From positions 62,001 to 126,000 of the forward strand of contig CAXKVR010000157.1 of assembly GCA_964058845.1 (NCBI GenBank): 64,000 nt of DNA, in the 5' to 3' direction. The position numbers were made by a program, and so were the translations under genes. The stretch comes from Carex sylvatica. Lineage: Eukaryota; Streptophyta; Magnoliopsida; Poales; Cyperaceae. The notes under the pieces were generated by a model. The model was not told the origin of the DNA, made no database searches, and saw only the letters and a list, made by a program, of their open reading frames with translations. Shown here one piece after another: positions 22,561-34,092 of this stretch (its first letter is position 1; each line of letters opens with the position of its first letter).

Positions 22561-22742
22561 AAAAATCAAATATAAAAAATAAGTAGAGTGCAGAAACTGC
22601 ACCTTTTATTCCTTTTATTACTTATATATATATATAGGGATGGATCATATAAAAAATCAAATATAAAAAATAAGTAGAGTGCAGAAACTGCACCTTTTAT
22701 TCCTTTTATTACTTATATATATATATAGGGATGGATCATATA
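22561..22742 (+). repeat. Exact 91-bp tandem duplication
   Basis: Two copies of a 91-bp unit (22561-22651 and 22652-22742) read the same throughout, including a TA tract and AGGGATGGATCATAT. The lack of differences means the duplication is recent, or is an assembly duplicate. Confidence 0.92.
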
Positions 22743-22943
22743 GAAGGAACAACATGAGGATATATATGTAATAGTTGGAAAGCATTTATTCTCTTGCCCT
22801 TTGCTGGAAAGAAATCATTATGCATACTATACAATGAAGTAAATGAAATAGAAAGCAGATGCTCAATAAAAATAAAACATGGTTGATATCATACAAAATA
22901 TTTTTTGTTTGTTTATAATATATCAGCTTCAAGTAAATTCACA

Positions 22944-23478
22944 TGCTAATTGCCCGACTGAATCCATCTTACACCTCCTGTTTTTATGCCCCTTTGCAAC
23001 TCATGTTTGGTTTGAAGTCGCAAGAATTACAGGCTACCCGTTAATGAAACCGGCATGCAACGTCGGTACACAAGATCTGGAAGTCTTCATGGGTCCAGTA
23101 TAGAATCAAGACTCTGGGCACCATAAGGAAAAAAGAATGGATTGCGAAATTCATGTGTGTATGCTGGCTCCTGTGGAAGAAAAAAAACAAAATAATTTTT
23201 GGGGAAATCACAAGCCAGCCAAAACAAATTGCTTGGAGATGTGCTCAGGAAATGAAGTTATGGATCGACCACTGCTGATATCACTGTTCTCAGAGGGTCA
23301 TTTTAGTATAGGTTATGTTTAAATTAGCTATGTAAGTTCTGTTTTTTAAATTATGTACTTAGCTGCTTAATGTTGTGAGCATTTTATTTTTGAGGGTCTA
23401 TGATAATGGACTTGATGTAACTGGTTGAAACAATCTTTTAATGCAGCTTCTGCCGGGTCTGTCAAAAAAAAAAAAAAA
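22944..23478 (+). mobile_element. 5'-truncated LINE (L1-type) insertion
   Basis: It is flanked by the 13-bp target duplication AAGTAAATTCACA (22931-22943 and 23477-23489) and ends in a poly(A) tail (about 23463-23478), the mark of target-primed reverse transcription. The translated 5' part shows the zinc-binding tail of plant LINE reverse transcriptases (HANCPTESILHLLFLCPFA, then VW). After a frame change it continues as KKEWIAKFMCVCWLLWKKKN and ends WIDHC and a stop. About 180 bp of 3' untranslated sequence follows. All of the endonuclease and most of the reverse transcriptase are missing. Confidence 0.9.
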
Positions 23479-23489
23479 GTAAATTCACA

Positions 23490-24907
23490 AGAAAATTTGA
23501 GGTGCTGGTGTCTAACTATAATTATTCAAAAATTAATACTATATATCTTGATTAACAGAAAGATTTGTAAATACATATATAAATTAATACTATATAAAAA
23601 TTAATACTATGTATCACAGGGGAGGCAGATCCATGGTCATATCTTGATTAACTATAAAACTATTGTATATACATATATTCATATAATAAATTGAACACCC
23701 AAATTAGATTTGTAAATATAAATTGAGTTTGCACATCATATTTCATAATTTAATTTTGTGAAATAAAAAAAGATGTGGGATATACAGTACACGATTCTAA
23801 ACTTTCCAAACATGCACAATTCAAATCTGAAAATTTCTCTAATAGGGATGCTTTTGTAATACCAAAAAAATCTGAGGTAACTAAAAAAGAAAAAAATAGA
23901 AAAGTAACCACCTTATGTAATCCTGTTGGCTCTCGAGTTGGCCTTCGCAGCACAGCTGTAATCAGTAAAAAAACTGAGAAATCAGAAAAAAAAAGAAAAA
24001 AAAAAAGCTTTTATATTGTGCATATGCATATATGCAATTTACAAATTTGTGTTATATGGAAAAAAACCATAAACCAACAAATCAGAATTACCCTTTCTAT
24101 TCTTCCAGTGACAGAATAGTAAAGCTACTTTTTTTTTTTTTTTTTTTGGGAATTTGGTACATCTCAAACTTGGTACAATGCATAACCCTTCAAGTAAAAA
24201 TTAACACAATTGAGCCTCTAAACAAATTAAAAAAAAACCATAAAACTATCTCATCTCTCATTTCTTAAAAATAATCAGAATTTCTTTTGAAATGATTTGA
24301 CAGTGGCTTCAAAAAATCAGAATTATCCTTAAACATACCGACAAAAAATCAGCATCACCTTTTAACCACCGAATTTCACAAATTTCATAAATTTTACAGA
24401 TTCAGCAAGATAAAAAAAAAAACAGAAAATTCACAAATTTCAAACCTTCTTCGACAATTAGGGACAATCAGCGGCAATTAGGGTTCTCCCAGGCAAATCA
24501 GCGACAATCAGTGGCTATCGTCTTTCTGGTCTCTAGACTTTGGGTCAGAAGTAGGGAGGCAAGAGAGGATGGTGAGGCGGCGAGAGACGAGAAGAAGGGT
24601 AGGCGCGAGTTAGTTCTGGTGCGAGCGATAGAGCGTCGACAGGAGAAAGGGGAGAAAGGCTTTTGGCGCGAGTTAGGATTTTGGCAATTGGTTTTGGGGC
24701 ATTGCTGGCGTCTTATTTTTTTCAGCAAAAATTTTGATGTTAAAAAAATAAAGACTTTCAGCGACTAACGATAGCACCGATCGCAAATACGATAGCAGAA
24801 AATCCTGGTCACCATCCATTATTATTATTTATTTTATTTTTTTGAAAAAAATGACTATCAGCGACCGACGTCAGCACCGCCCATTGATACCGATCGTTGA
24901 AAAACCT
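23490..24907. other. Right interior of the CACTA element
   Basis: Up to about 24450 this is AT-rich without a gene. Around 24480-24720 it becomes GC-richer (GAGGCAAGAGAGGATGG, GTGCGAGCGATAGAGCG). Given the minus-strand transposase this may be the old promoter and leader region. From about 24750 it holds subterminal repeats (TCAGCGACTAACGATAG, TCAGCGACCGACG) leading to the right end. Confidence 0.45.
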
Positions 24908-24920
24908 TTCTGCTGTAGTG

Positions 24921-26419
24921 TCTGTCTTCCACACTATTTCCTCTGATTTCTCTTCAATTTTCTCATTCAGAAAAGGAGCACGACCTCGATTAGATATTTA
25001 GATTCAATCTACTAGTCTTTCACCTCCGTCCCCTTGCTTTTCTTTTATGAGCGATATTTAACCTCATCTAAACCACAGCCTAAATGTAGAGCGCGTGCGT
25101 ATTAAAAAATAAACATCAATGAGTATATTTGCTATTATTCAATTGCGGGAATACCAAGCAAGTTGTAATTAAATCTTTCAATAGGCTGCCAAAGTGCCAA
25201 CTCTTTTGTAAGGCAATAACCTATATATATAATTCCAACCTTCGCACTACAATCAGGCTTTTAAATTGCGGTCAGGCTGTCACTATAATTTCTACAATGA
25301 TGTCGATTAAAGAGTTGGGTACAAATCAACTTTCCCAATTTAAAGGGAAACATATTTGATGAAAATTCGTATTCGATATGAACCGTTCAACATATTACAG
25401 TGTCTAATTCAAGCCCAAAATTGAAGTTGGGGTCTATTATTGTAGGTTGAAAGTAAGGAAAATTTTAATTATACTGGACCAGGGCTCTTATATAAAGTCC
25501 AAACTTCTGGTGTTGGATTTGAGGGCCCATTGATAATTAATCAACAAGTATTATCTCATTATTATGTTGTGTATGCTCTTTTTATTTTTCCAATCTGCAA
25601 ACTAACGCAGATTCAATTATATTCCCATTTGATTAGTTTTGACGGTAGAATTACTTTGCAATGCACTACTACAAAAAATATTTTTGCGATCGCATCTTTA
25701 TCATTGGATGTGCTTCCACACAGATGGTATTTGTCACGAGTGACAGTGCTGTAATTACGTTGAACTTTTTACCATCGGTTATTTTTTATCTAACCGTTGA
25801 TTTTGATTGACTCTTCTACATCGGTTGGGCTATTAATCCGATGGTGTAGATGTGGTGATATTTATCATCCGTAATGTAGATGAGCCGTCGGCATTAGTTT
25901 GATCAATATCAACCCTGGTGTTTTTTTGAATCGATGGGAATGTTCTAAAGGGTAACACTACTATAAAAAAAACTCTTTTATATCGGTTGAAATCACGTTT
26001 TGCCATCGAGTTTTGATCCGATGCATATCGCCTCGATAGGAAATGTACACATCTATGCTATCGGATCAAAACAGTTGGCAGCATTAATCAATTTACCATC
26101 AGCAGCGCACCTTTGACCATCAGGTTTGACGAACCCCACGCCATCATTTTCGTTTCGCCAATCGACGTCAAATGTGATTAACGCTGTCAACTGAATTCCA
26201 ATAGCCGTTGCTATAGTGTCTTGCACCATCTGTTTGGTTTGTGTTGGTGTTGGTAAATTCAAAAATTCTAGCGGGTCATTAATTTATGGGCCGATGGTGA
26301 TGTATATGTAATTATTATTATTTATTATTATTATTAATTCGCGTATTACAGGCTAGCCTAGCTATTTTTAAAACACAGCTAGCAAATCAAAGATAAACAT
26401 GCATGCACTCATTCCATAC
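24921..26419. other. Intergenic DNA with two CACTA-like left termini
   Basis: No gene is recognised. CACTACTACAAAAAATATTT at 25664 and CACTACTATAAAAAAAACTC at 25956 resemble CACTA-superfamily left ends. Downstream are ATCGGTT/AACCGATG-like words. No inverted partners were found nearby, so these are truncated remnants at best. Confidence 0.4.
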
Positions 26420-27848
26420 TGTTACACCAAAAGTTTATAACAAAGTTTCAGTACAGTAAATTAACTATACCTTTTAAACCTTGGTACACTTTTCGAATCG
26501 GATTGCAAGTGCACTATCATATCGAGTAGTATGATAAGGTATCAATCCAAGAGACGGTTCAAATCTTAACTAGACTTAACCTAAATTAATTGAAAGACTA
26601 GAAGTGTGTGAAAAATTGATTTGATTATTTAATATCCTAACAACAGTAATAAGAAATAACTGGTAGCAGTTATCTGATTTCTGCGTTGTTTGACTTGTGT
26701 AGGGTAAACTGACCGTACCTGATGTTCCTAAACCTCAACTCTCGTTTGTTGACTTAATAAACTCGATAACGGAATTGCAATTTAGTCCTCTTGGGATTCT
26801 AACCTCAACTCTCGTTTATTGGTTTGAATTACCTAAGTCACTTGTTTGGTTTACTAAAGGTATTCACCATCTCTCAATGTATGAAAAGTTCACCTCTCAA
26901 TGTATGAAAAGTTCACCTCTCGGCTACTAATTGGTTCTACCTCTCGGTTTGTGAACCTACCTCAAATACTAGTCTGGTTGAAAGATCAAATTGGACACAA
27001 CACCTTATAGATGAGGCCTCATCTAGTGGTCAAACCAAATAATAATCAATCAATTTCAGAAAAGCAATTAAAATAATACTCAAGCAAGAAAACACAAGAA
27101 TCAACACTTAATCAAATAACTAGCAAGTAAACAAAGTATTTGACTACATCATAACCCTAGAAACTAAAAATCTACTCAAACATCATTCTAGAAACAACAA
27201 AACAAGAGTAAGAAAGACAATTCATGACAAAATACAAAGAAGAATCGTCAGAAATCTTGCGTTTTCCTCCTCTCTACTTCGCCTCCAAGTCAGCTGCCAA
27301 GAAGTCGCCTAGGGTTAGCTCCTGTATGCTCAGATACCTTTCATTGAGCAAGAAATCCCACTTATATGGTCTCAAGACTGACTTTCTTTCCTTCAGATTT
27401 CTTTCCAAAATTCTAGATTTCCTGCCATATTTTGTCTGACAAACCCATGTCAGAATTGAAACGATCCGTGTCAGAATTTTCAAAAATGTCTGTCTTTTTA
27501 TGCAGATTGTAGATCTTCTCGTAAGCTTTCCGAAAAGTGGTCATACACTCAAAACGGAGCTATGAGTCAAAATCTATGACTGTTTTAAGTTTGGATGTTG
27601 AAATTTCGGCATTGTTCTGGTCGGGTCGAGGCTGATACGGTCCGAACAAAATGTTGTACGGCCCGTGTCAGAACTTTTTCAAATCCAAATTTCTCCTCGA
27701 TTTCATTCAATTTATGCAAAGTAAGAACAAACTTGCAACAGTACCATATTCTATAGATATTAAATAAAATACGATCGATTTAATGGTTCTAAATACAGGT
27801 TTTGGTATAAAATATGGATCGGAATATAGATAAGTTTGCGAGATATCA
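26420..27848 (-). mobile_element. Solo LTR, family A, minus orientation
   Basis: Read on the minus strand it begins TGATATCTCGC and ends GGTGTAACA. The perfect 5-bp duplication CATAC flanks it (26415-26419 and 27849-27853). It is collinear with 5538-7025, for example in the paired AACCTCAACTCTCGTTT segments at about 26740 and 26800, whose inverse occurs at about 6455-6545. No internal retroelement sequence adjoins it. Confidence 0.9.
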
Positions 27849-29433
27849 CATACCCATCTCTGAACCAATAATTAATATATACATACACAAGTACTCTAAC
27901 ATATAATATATATCAATCTATGCCACAAGCAATATATAAAAAAAGTTTACAATAATTATTAAACATACAACCAATAAACACAGCAATAATTCATTGTACC
28001 AGAAAACTAATTGTTCTTACCATAATTATTAAAACCAACAACAAATTAATTAAGTGTTTGAACACAAGAACCTGAAAATAATAAATGTTTCAAACCACAT
28101 ACAATAACTTGTCAAATCCTCCCACAACCAAGTACCTGCACGACAATTAAACTGATGATAATTTCAAGAAGAACTTACACCATTGGATACGGATGTCATG
28201 TAATTTGTGTTCTTTGTACAACATTTTGGACAGACGATACTGCATGAATAAATAAAAATATTTGAATAACTGTTGTACCCTAAAATGTTGCTAAAATGAG
28301 AATAACAATATTCTAATACTTGAAAAATACTAAGAACGTGTAAAAGCTCTTTAAAATAGATCAAGAGCAATGCATTGAGGTACATATTATAATTTGTCAT
28401 AAAAAACCATGAATTTTGATATATCATACAGGTTATAAATTTTCAAAGATTTTGATGACATATGGCAACCTTTGGTTGGTGCCATGTGGCTCTGGGTACC
28501 TACAGCAATAACCCTAGCCTATCTGTGTGCAATTTGGAGCACTCAAACCTAAATCTGATGCCCTAGACCCACTGTCAGTCTCTTAAAGAAATTTTCGCTG
28601 ACTCTCAAAGATGGATAAGCTCAGAACACAAGGAATGAACTTGGTGAACCAAGATGTCAATGTTCTGGTCTACCATTCTCGAAGCTCGACCAAGTCTGAG
28701 CTTGAATAAGACCTCAACGTCGCAGCGCTTTGTGACCCATTTGATATGTATATGCTCAGTGCTCCATGCACCGCGCTGTAATCAATACACAGCTCATGAT
28801 GCACCGTGTTTAAACAAAAAAGGAAAAGAAATGCAGAGGAGTGCTGGCATGCGGGCCCTACCCGATAGCCTCTCCTCCCCTCTCTTCTTCCTTCCTCCTC
28901 TTCTCCGACGATGGAGAACTTTGGTTCAGGTAGGAGCAAAGCTTGAAATACAAAATTGAAGGCATAGTAGAGCTTCTCACCTATAGACGACGACGACCTC
29001 TGAACAGTCAATTTGAAGAGAAACTGTCTCGGATGACCTAAACTCAGAACACCCAAATCATTGGGTTTGTAAAATTGATGGCAATGAAGGAGATTCAGAG
29101 CTCTCTAGACGCTCAAATATGATCGTTGGGGGTTAAATGAAGTATTTAAATGCTTGGATTAAAGGGTATATACTCAAACTGCCTACTGGCACACTGAGGT
29201 GTATAAAAGTGATGCACAGTATATTGAGGAGGGTCTGACACCGTATTTAACTTCATACACAGCTGTTACTGCGCCTATATGTCAAGACAAAATAGAAGAA
29301 TCTTCCTTCTATACCTGAGGAAGGGCATGACCCCAAATTACTCAATCTTAGCCCTTAAACGAAATCAAAGTGAAGGCTGTGATTATGTTATACTATGGAT
29401 TGCCAACATGACTTGTATTGATTGGATAATACA
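27849..29433. other. Intergenic DNA without a recognised gene
   Basis: AT-rich to about 28450, then of more balanced composition to about 29100. A minus-strand stretch near 28164-28240 reads CSIVCPKCCTKNTNYMTS before a GTAAGT-like donor, but I cannot assign it. No repeat boundary is clear. Confidence 0.45.
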
Positions 29434-32400
29434 TGTCACACCCCAAACCAGAAATTCTGAATTTAAAGTGTGATCAACCTCGCCTCGTGCTTAACTAATC
29501 ATTAAGCACGCAAGGCTAATCATAAAATAATAAATCAAACAGCAGCGGAAGCATAATAATATAAATATCAAGCATCAGTCACATAGCGAATAAATAAACA
29601 TACACATACACAACATATAGTTCGATCCATCTCGGATCCAAATAACATCAACTACAGAAGGGGATACATGATCTATCAAGCCTGTATATATAACACAGGA
29701 AATACGGGACTCGTAAATCTAATCAAAAGCCTAACCCTAACTAAGTCAAGTAGTGTGGCCCTCGGGGACAGCTCCTTGCACCTCCTGCTGCGGACCGCCA
29801 GACTCTGTACCTATAAATCCACGAAACAACTTGTGGGTGAGCGACTAATCGCCCAGTATGTGACCCAGAATCATCCCCTCAGGAATCCTCTACGGTCAAA
29901 GCACTTTTAATTATAAAATGAATAAACTTCAAAATATGCATAGGTGTGAACCTATATTAATATCTAATAAAATTTATAATACTTTTTAATGATGTCATGA
30001 TACGATTATTATATTATGCCAACATGCAGAATAACCCAAAATAAAATCAAAGTATAATATCGGATAGAAATCAAGTCGAAATCCAGTACTCCTCGCACTG
30101 TGTGCCCAAATATAATAATGATAATAATAATAATATGGTCAAATATATCACCCCGTGCTGTGCCAATAGGATCAAAAGATCCGAATAATATAATCCAAGG
30201 ACTGCGATCATAGGCGCAATGATACACGTTGCCTAGTGACATCGAGCATTACCCACAAGTTATAAGCACGCTAGCCGATGGGTATATCAAAATCCGGTGT
30301 GTCATCTCACCTAGCGATTCATCACCCAAACATATCCAATAGGAGAAATCATACAATGCATGTCGTAAAATTGTTAATCTCTTCCCTCATGAGCAGGAGA
30401 GAACTCTACCGTCCGGCCAGACCAATAGGACCAGGGGGCTCGTCGACCTTATGCACTTGCACTTCATTCCTCAAGGTCCGCATTGGGCCTTGGGAACTTC
30501 CGTTTCTAAGCAAAGTAGCTCCTAATGTAGGGAAGGAATAAATTCCCGAATCGTACTGTGCCACAGAACTCGAGATCGGAACTGCTCACGTCAAATAGTA
30601 AAATGATCGAAAATGATACATAATCAAAGTTTATATATATAATATAAATCCTAAGGCCATCTGAGAATCAAGTGACACTCAGCTCAGCGGCTGTCGGGCC
30701 GTCCCATGCCAAGTGACACCGAGACGGAACGAAGTCACTCGGCCCTGCTCAGCTCTCACCAATGCATGCGTATGCACGTAAAATAATAATATATTGTCCT
30801 CTACGAGAAGAAGACAACTAATAACCTAATATTCTAATAATTTATATATATAATATTATTTAATTACTCTACTCCTAAAATACAGTAAATTCAGGTTTTT
30901 CAGGGATTATGCAATTCTACCTATAGTGCAGAAAGGATAAACATGCTCTATAGTTTTAATGCATCTACTTAAAAATAAAGTGCGAATGTCATGTCAGATG
31001 GATCGACTGGTAAGAGTACGCCCACGAAAAGAATAATTCAGATATCCCACACCTGTGGGGGCTGGAGTCTCTGTTGCTAACCCTCAGCGAAATCAGCAGG
31101 CTCTGCGTATGCTCCGAACTGTGGGTCAGTCGCATCAGCCCAATGATCGAACTCGTACGGGATCTGCTGATCTGAAATTACGTAATTATAACTAATTAAA
31201 ATCTACGCTAACTTAAACTAACCCTTACCCCAATTATTGTGTTTAAGTCGAATTTTTGATTAATTCGATTTTTATAAAAAATTTCGATTCAGTCAAGTCT
31301 GACTGAACCGGTTAGTCAAGTATTGATTATTTATTTTCATGCCATCGAGCTTAGCATTAATCTTAATTTATAATTTTGTCAAATATTGATCATTCACTTT
31401 GATCTTAATTAATCAAATTTTAATCTAAACTAATTTATAGTTTCAATAATTAAATTTGAAGATTTATATTGCTTACAAATTTTCTAATGTCAAAATATTC
31501 GCAAAAATAATTATTCGTGAGTGACGGTAAATTAAACGTGCTTTATCTAACTAATATATCCTGACTACTTATCTACTTTGATTTATTTTTATCTTAACGA
31601 GAATTATTTTAATCGATCGAGTGTGGTTTTGAAAGTTAATTTATTATTAAAAATTCCTAATGCTACTATTTTAATAAACGATATAAAATTAGTAATTATT
31701 ACTAAGCTAATATTTTGTTTAATATATTTTAACTATTTTATAATTTAGATATGCAATCCGTTTATAAATTTAAAAACAGAACGGTTACCTATTGTTTAAA
31801 ATTTCTAATATTAACATCTTAGTAGAGTATATATATATAAAACGTATAATTATTACTAATTTTGTATTCACTTTAATACAGTGATATAGTATAGTTGTTC
31901 TATGTTTTAAAAATGTGAGGTTGGGATTATAAAATTTTAAAGAAATCAGTTAACTAATTTACGTGCTTTTGATTAACTATTTTTAAGTCGCGCAATTCGT
32001 TATTTTATAACTAATCTAAATTTATGTGTAATTCATCGTTTCAAATCTAAATAAAAATAAATATTTTTCGTTCCTCATTAATTATCCCTTATTAATTAGC
32101 AACGAGTTTTCGTACAAGTTCGAAAATGTTTAAAACAAATATTTTTATTTTATTTAAAAACTTATTATGAACTTTTATTTTATTTTAAATGTGTTGGATG
32201 TTTTAATTTGATTCCTTATAAAACTTAAAACTTGAAAGCCACATTTCTAATCCGACAATTACGCCGTTTGGAAATTTTTCAAATCCCAAAATTTAATTTC
32301 ACATGCCTAGGCAAAGTCCAATTCCACAATTCCTATATGTATGGTCGGCCCTTATATATAAATTCATCATGTTACTCTTTGGCCCCTTAACTTAATTTAT

Positions 32401-33175
32401 TTACACCATTTAGGGGTAATTTGCACAACAACCCCTAAACTTTCAAAAGTTCGCAAAATGGTCCCTGTCAGTTCAAAGGCTGGTATACACACAAAATCAG
32501 CACAGTACCAGTAGTATACTGGGCTGGTACCACTGGTACCAGCACTTCGCAAGTCAGCACAACAACAACATAGCATCACAGGTCAAGGCAAAAAGTAATA
32601 GCCAAACCCCCACAACAGAACAGAAACAACAAGGCAAACAGAACCAGAGCAGTGCAAGGAAATCCCAGCCAAGGCAACAGGTCAGAGGGCAAACAAAACC
32701 CAGCAAAGCCAGATAGCACAGAACAACGAACAAGCACAGCTCAGCCCCGAATTTATTGGCACCTTAACTTGTAGGGAAAATCAACAACCCAAACAAGTCA
32801 CAAAATAGGTAAGGTGCTAAGGATTACCGATTAGAGCTAGCACCAAGGAGAACAGCAAAACGACCGTCAGAAAATCGAGCACCAGAACAGCACAAAGCCA
32901 GCACCAGAACGGCACCAATCAAGCACCAGGACGGCAAGGGCCTCGATCAAGAATCACAATCGAAAGCTTTAAAGCTTCGATCTCTCCCTCTCAATCAACG
33001 AAAACCAGAAAATAGAGGGGAATAGTGATAAAATCTCAGCTCATGAGCACAAATAAACAACAAGCAAACAAGCCAGCAAACCCAGAACGAGAGAGAGATA
33101 TTTATAGAACCCGGTAAGACAACCAAGGGGTGAAAGTCCACACGAGTGGGTAGCCGACGGGACACAAGGAGTGTC

Positions 33176-34092
33176 GAATTTTTTTCACAAACCATAATTA
33201 ATAAATGGAAAATTAGCGAACCAATACGATTGCTTTTTTTTTTTCAAAAATCATAAAGATCGGACGGTCAGTCCGGTCTCGAATTTTCTTTTTCTCCGGA
33301 CCGGACGGACCGTCCAGTCTCCAGGTTTTTTTTTTTTTTTCATTTTTTCCAATTTTTTTTTTTCAGACCGGACGGACTGTCCGGTCTGAATTTTTTTTTT
33401 TTGTTTTTTTACGAAACCGCTAGAATCGGAGAAAATATTTTTTAATGCCAAATTTTTTGCTCCGTCCAGTCTGAATTTTTTTTTTTTTTTTTTTTTTTTT
33501 ACGAAACCACTAGAATCGGAGAAAATATTTTTTAATGCCAAATTTTTTGTTTTCTAGTGCAACAGTGTTTTGGTTTTTTAATGCAAGCCCGTTCCTTCTC
33601 CATCATTCTTCTCATTTCTTCTTTTCTCTCTGCTTCTTCTTTCTCCCTGCGTCATTCTTTCTTTCTTTCTTCCTCCATCTAAATTTTTTTTTTTAACTAT
33701 CAGTGTGATTTTTATTATAATCACATAAGTTTGTTTATTTTTAAAAGAAGAACAATAAGAGCTTCAGATCTATCAATTTCGTTAGGTATGTATTTAATTT
33801 TTTTATTTTTGTTAAATAATATGTAATTATGAATAAATGATTAGAATAAATGATTTATGTTGTAATTGTAGTATAAATAAATAGTTTATTTTGTAATTGT
33901 AGTATAAATAAATAATGTATGTGTAATTTTTTCTTTTTGTAGTAAAAATAGTTTGTGTGTATTGTTTTAGTAGTATAAATAGTTTATGTTGAAATTGTAG
34001 TATAAAAAATAATTTATGTAGTAATTTATTTGCATGTAGTTTTTTTGTAGTAATTTATTTGCATGTAGTTTTTTTTTAGTGTATATACATGT
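33176..34092 (+). repeat. MULE 1 left terminal inverted repeat (outer 917 bp)
   Basis: It mirrors the right end from 52421 inward. The first 200 bp alternate poly-T runs with the palindrome family GGACCGGACGGACCGTCC. Later parts share TTCTTTCTTCCTCCATCT and TTATTTGCATGTAGTTTTTTT with the right repeat. The Tekay insertion at 34093 cuts the repeat, which continues from 44321 to about 44447, giving about 1.04 kb in all. Confidence 0.88.

Larger units (their letters stand above)
16756..24920 (-). mobile_element. CACTA (En/Spm) element with nested insertions
   Basis: The left end CACTACAGCAGAA (16756-16768) is matched perfectly by the inverted right end TTCTGCTGTAGTG (24908-24920). Both ends carry subterminal TCGGTCGCTGATA / TCAGCGACCGA words, as CACTA elements do. 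A Ptta/En-Spm transposase pseudogene lies inside on the minus strand. The flanking triplets are TCA and TCT, so the expected 3-bp target duplication is imperfect. Within it lie a TIR element, a host-like segment, a foldback, a hAT MITE and a LINE fragment. That explains the 8.2-kb length without a catalytic transposase. It cannot be autonomous. Confidence 0.7.

Noticed and set aside
23775..24119. 114-residue Lys-rich frame
   Set aside because: Driven by A-rich sequence; no domain, and inside the CACTA element.
25664..25977. Complete small CACTA element between the two CACTACTA(C/T)AAAAAA words
   Set aside because: The words are direct, not inverted, repeats, and no inverted partner was found, so a complete element is not supported.
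26053..26262. 69-residue minus-strand frame
   Set aside because: No family resemblance, and the surroundings look like decayed transposon ends.
28670..29056. 128-residue minus-strand frame
   Set aside because: Length alone is not convincing. It contains low-complexity EEEEGRREGRRG and no domain I recognise. The opposite strand is also open.
30009..30242. 77-residue frame with an isoleucine run
   Set aside because: The run is an ATA/ATT microsatellite within the long LTR.
33251..33541. Lysine-rich 96-residue frame on the minus strand
   Set aside because: It is only poly-T tracts and palindromes of the MULE terminal repeat translated.
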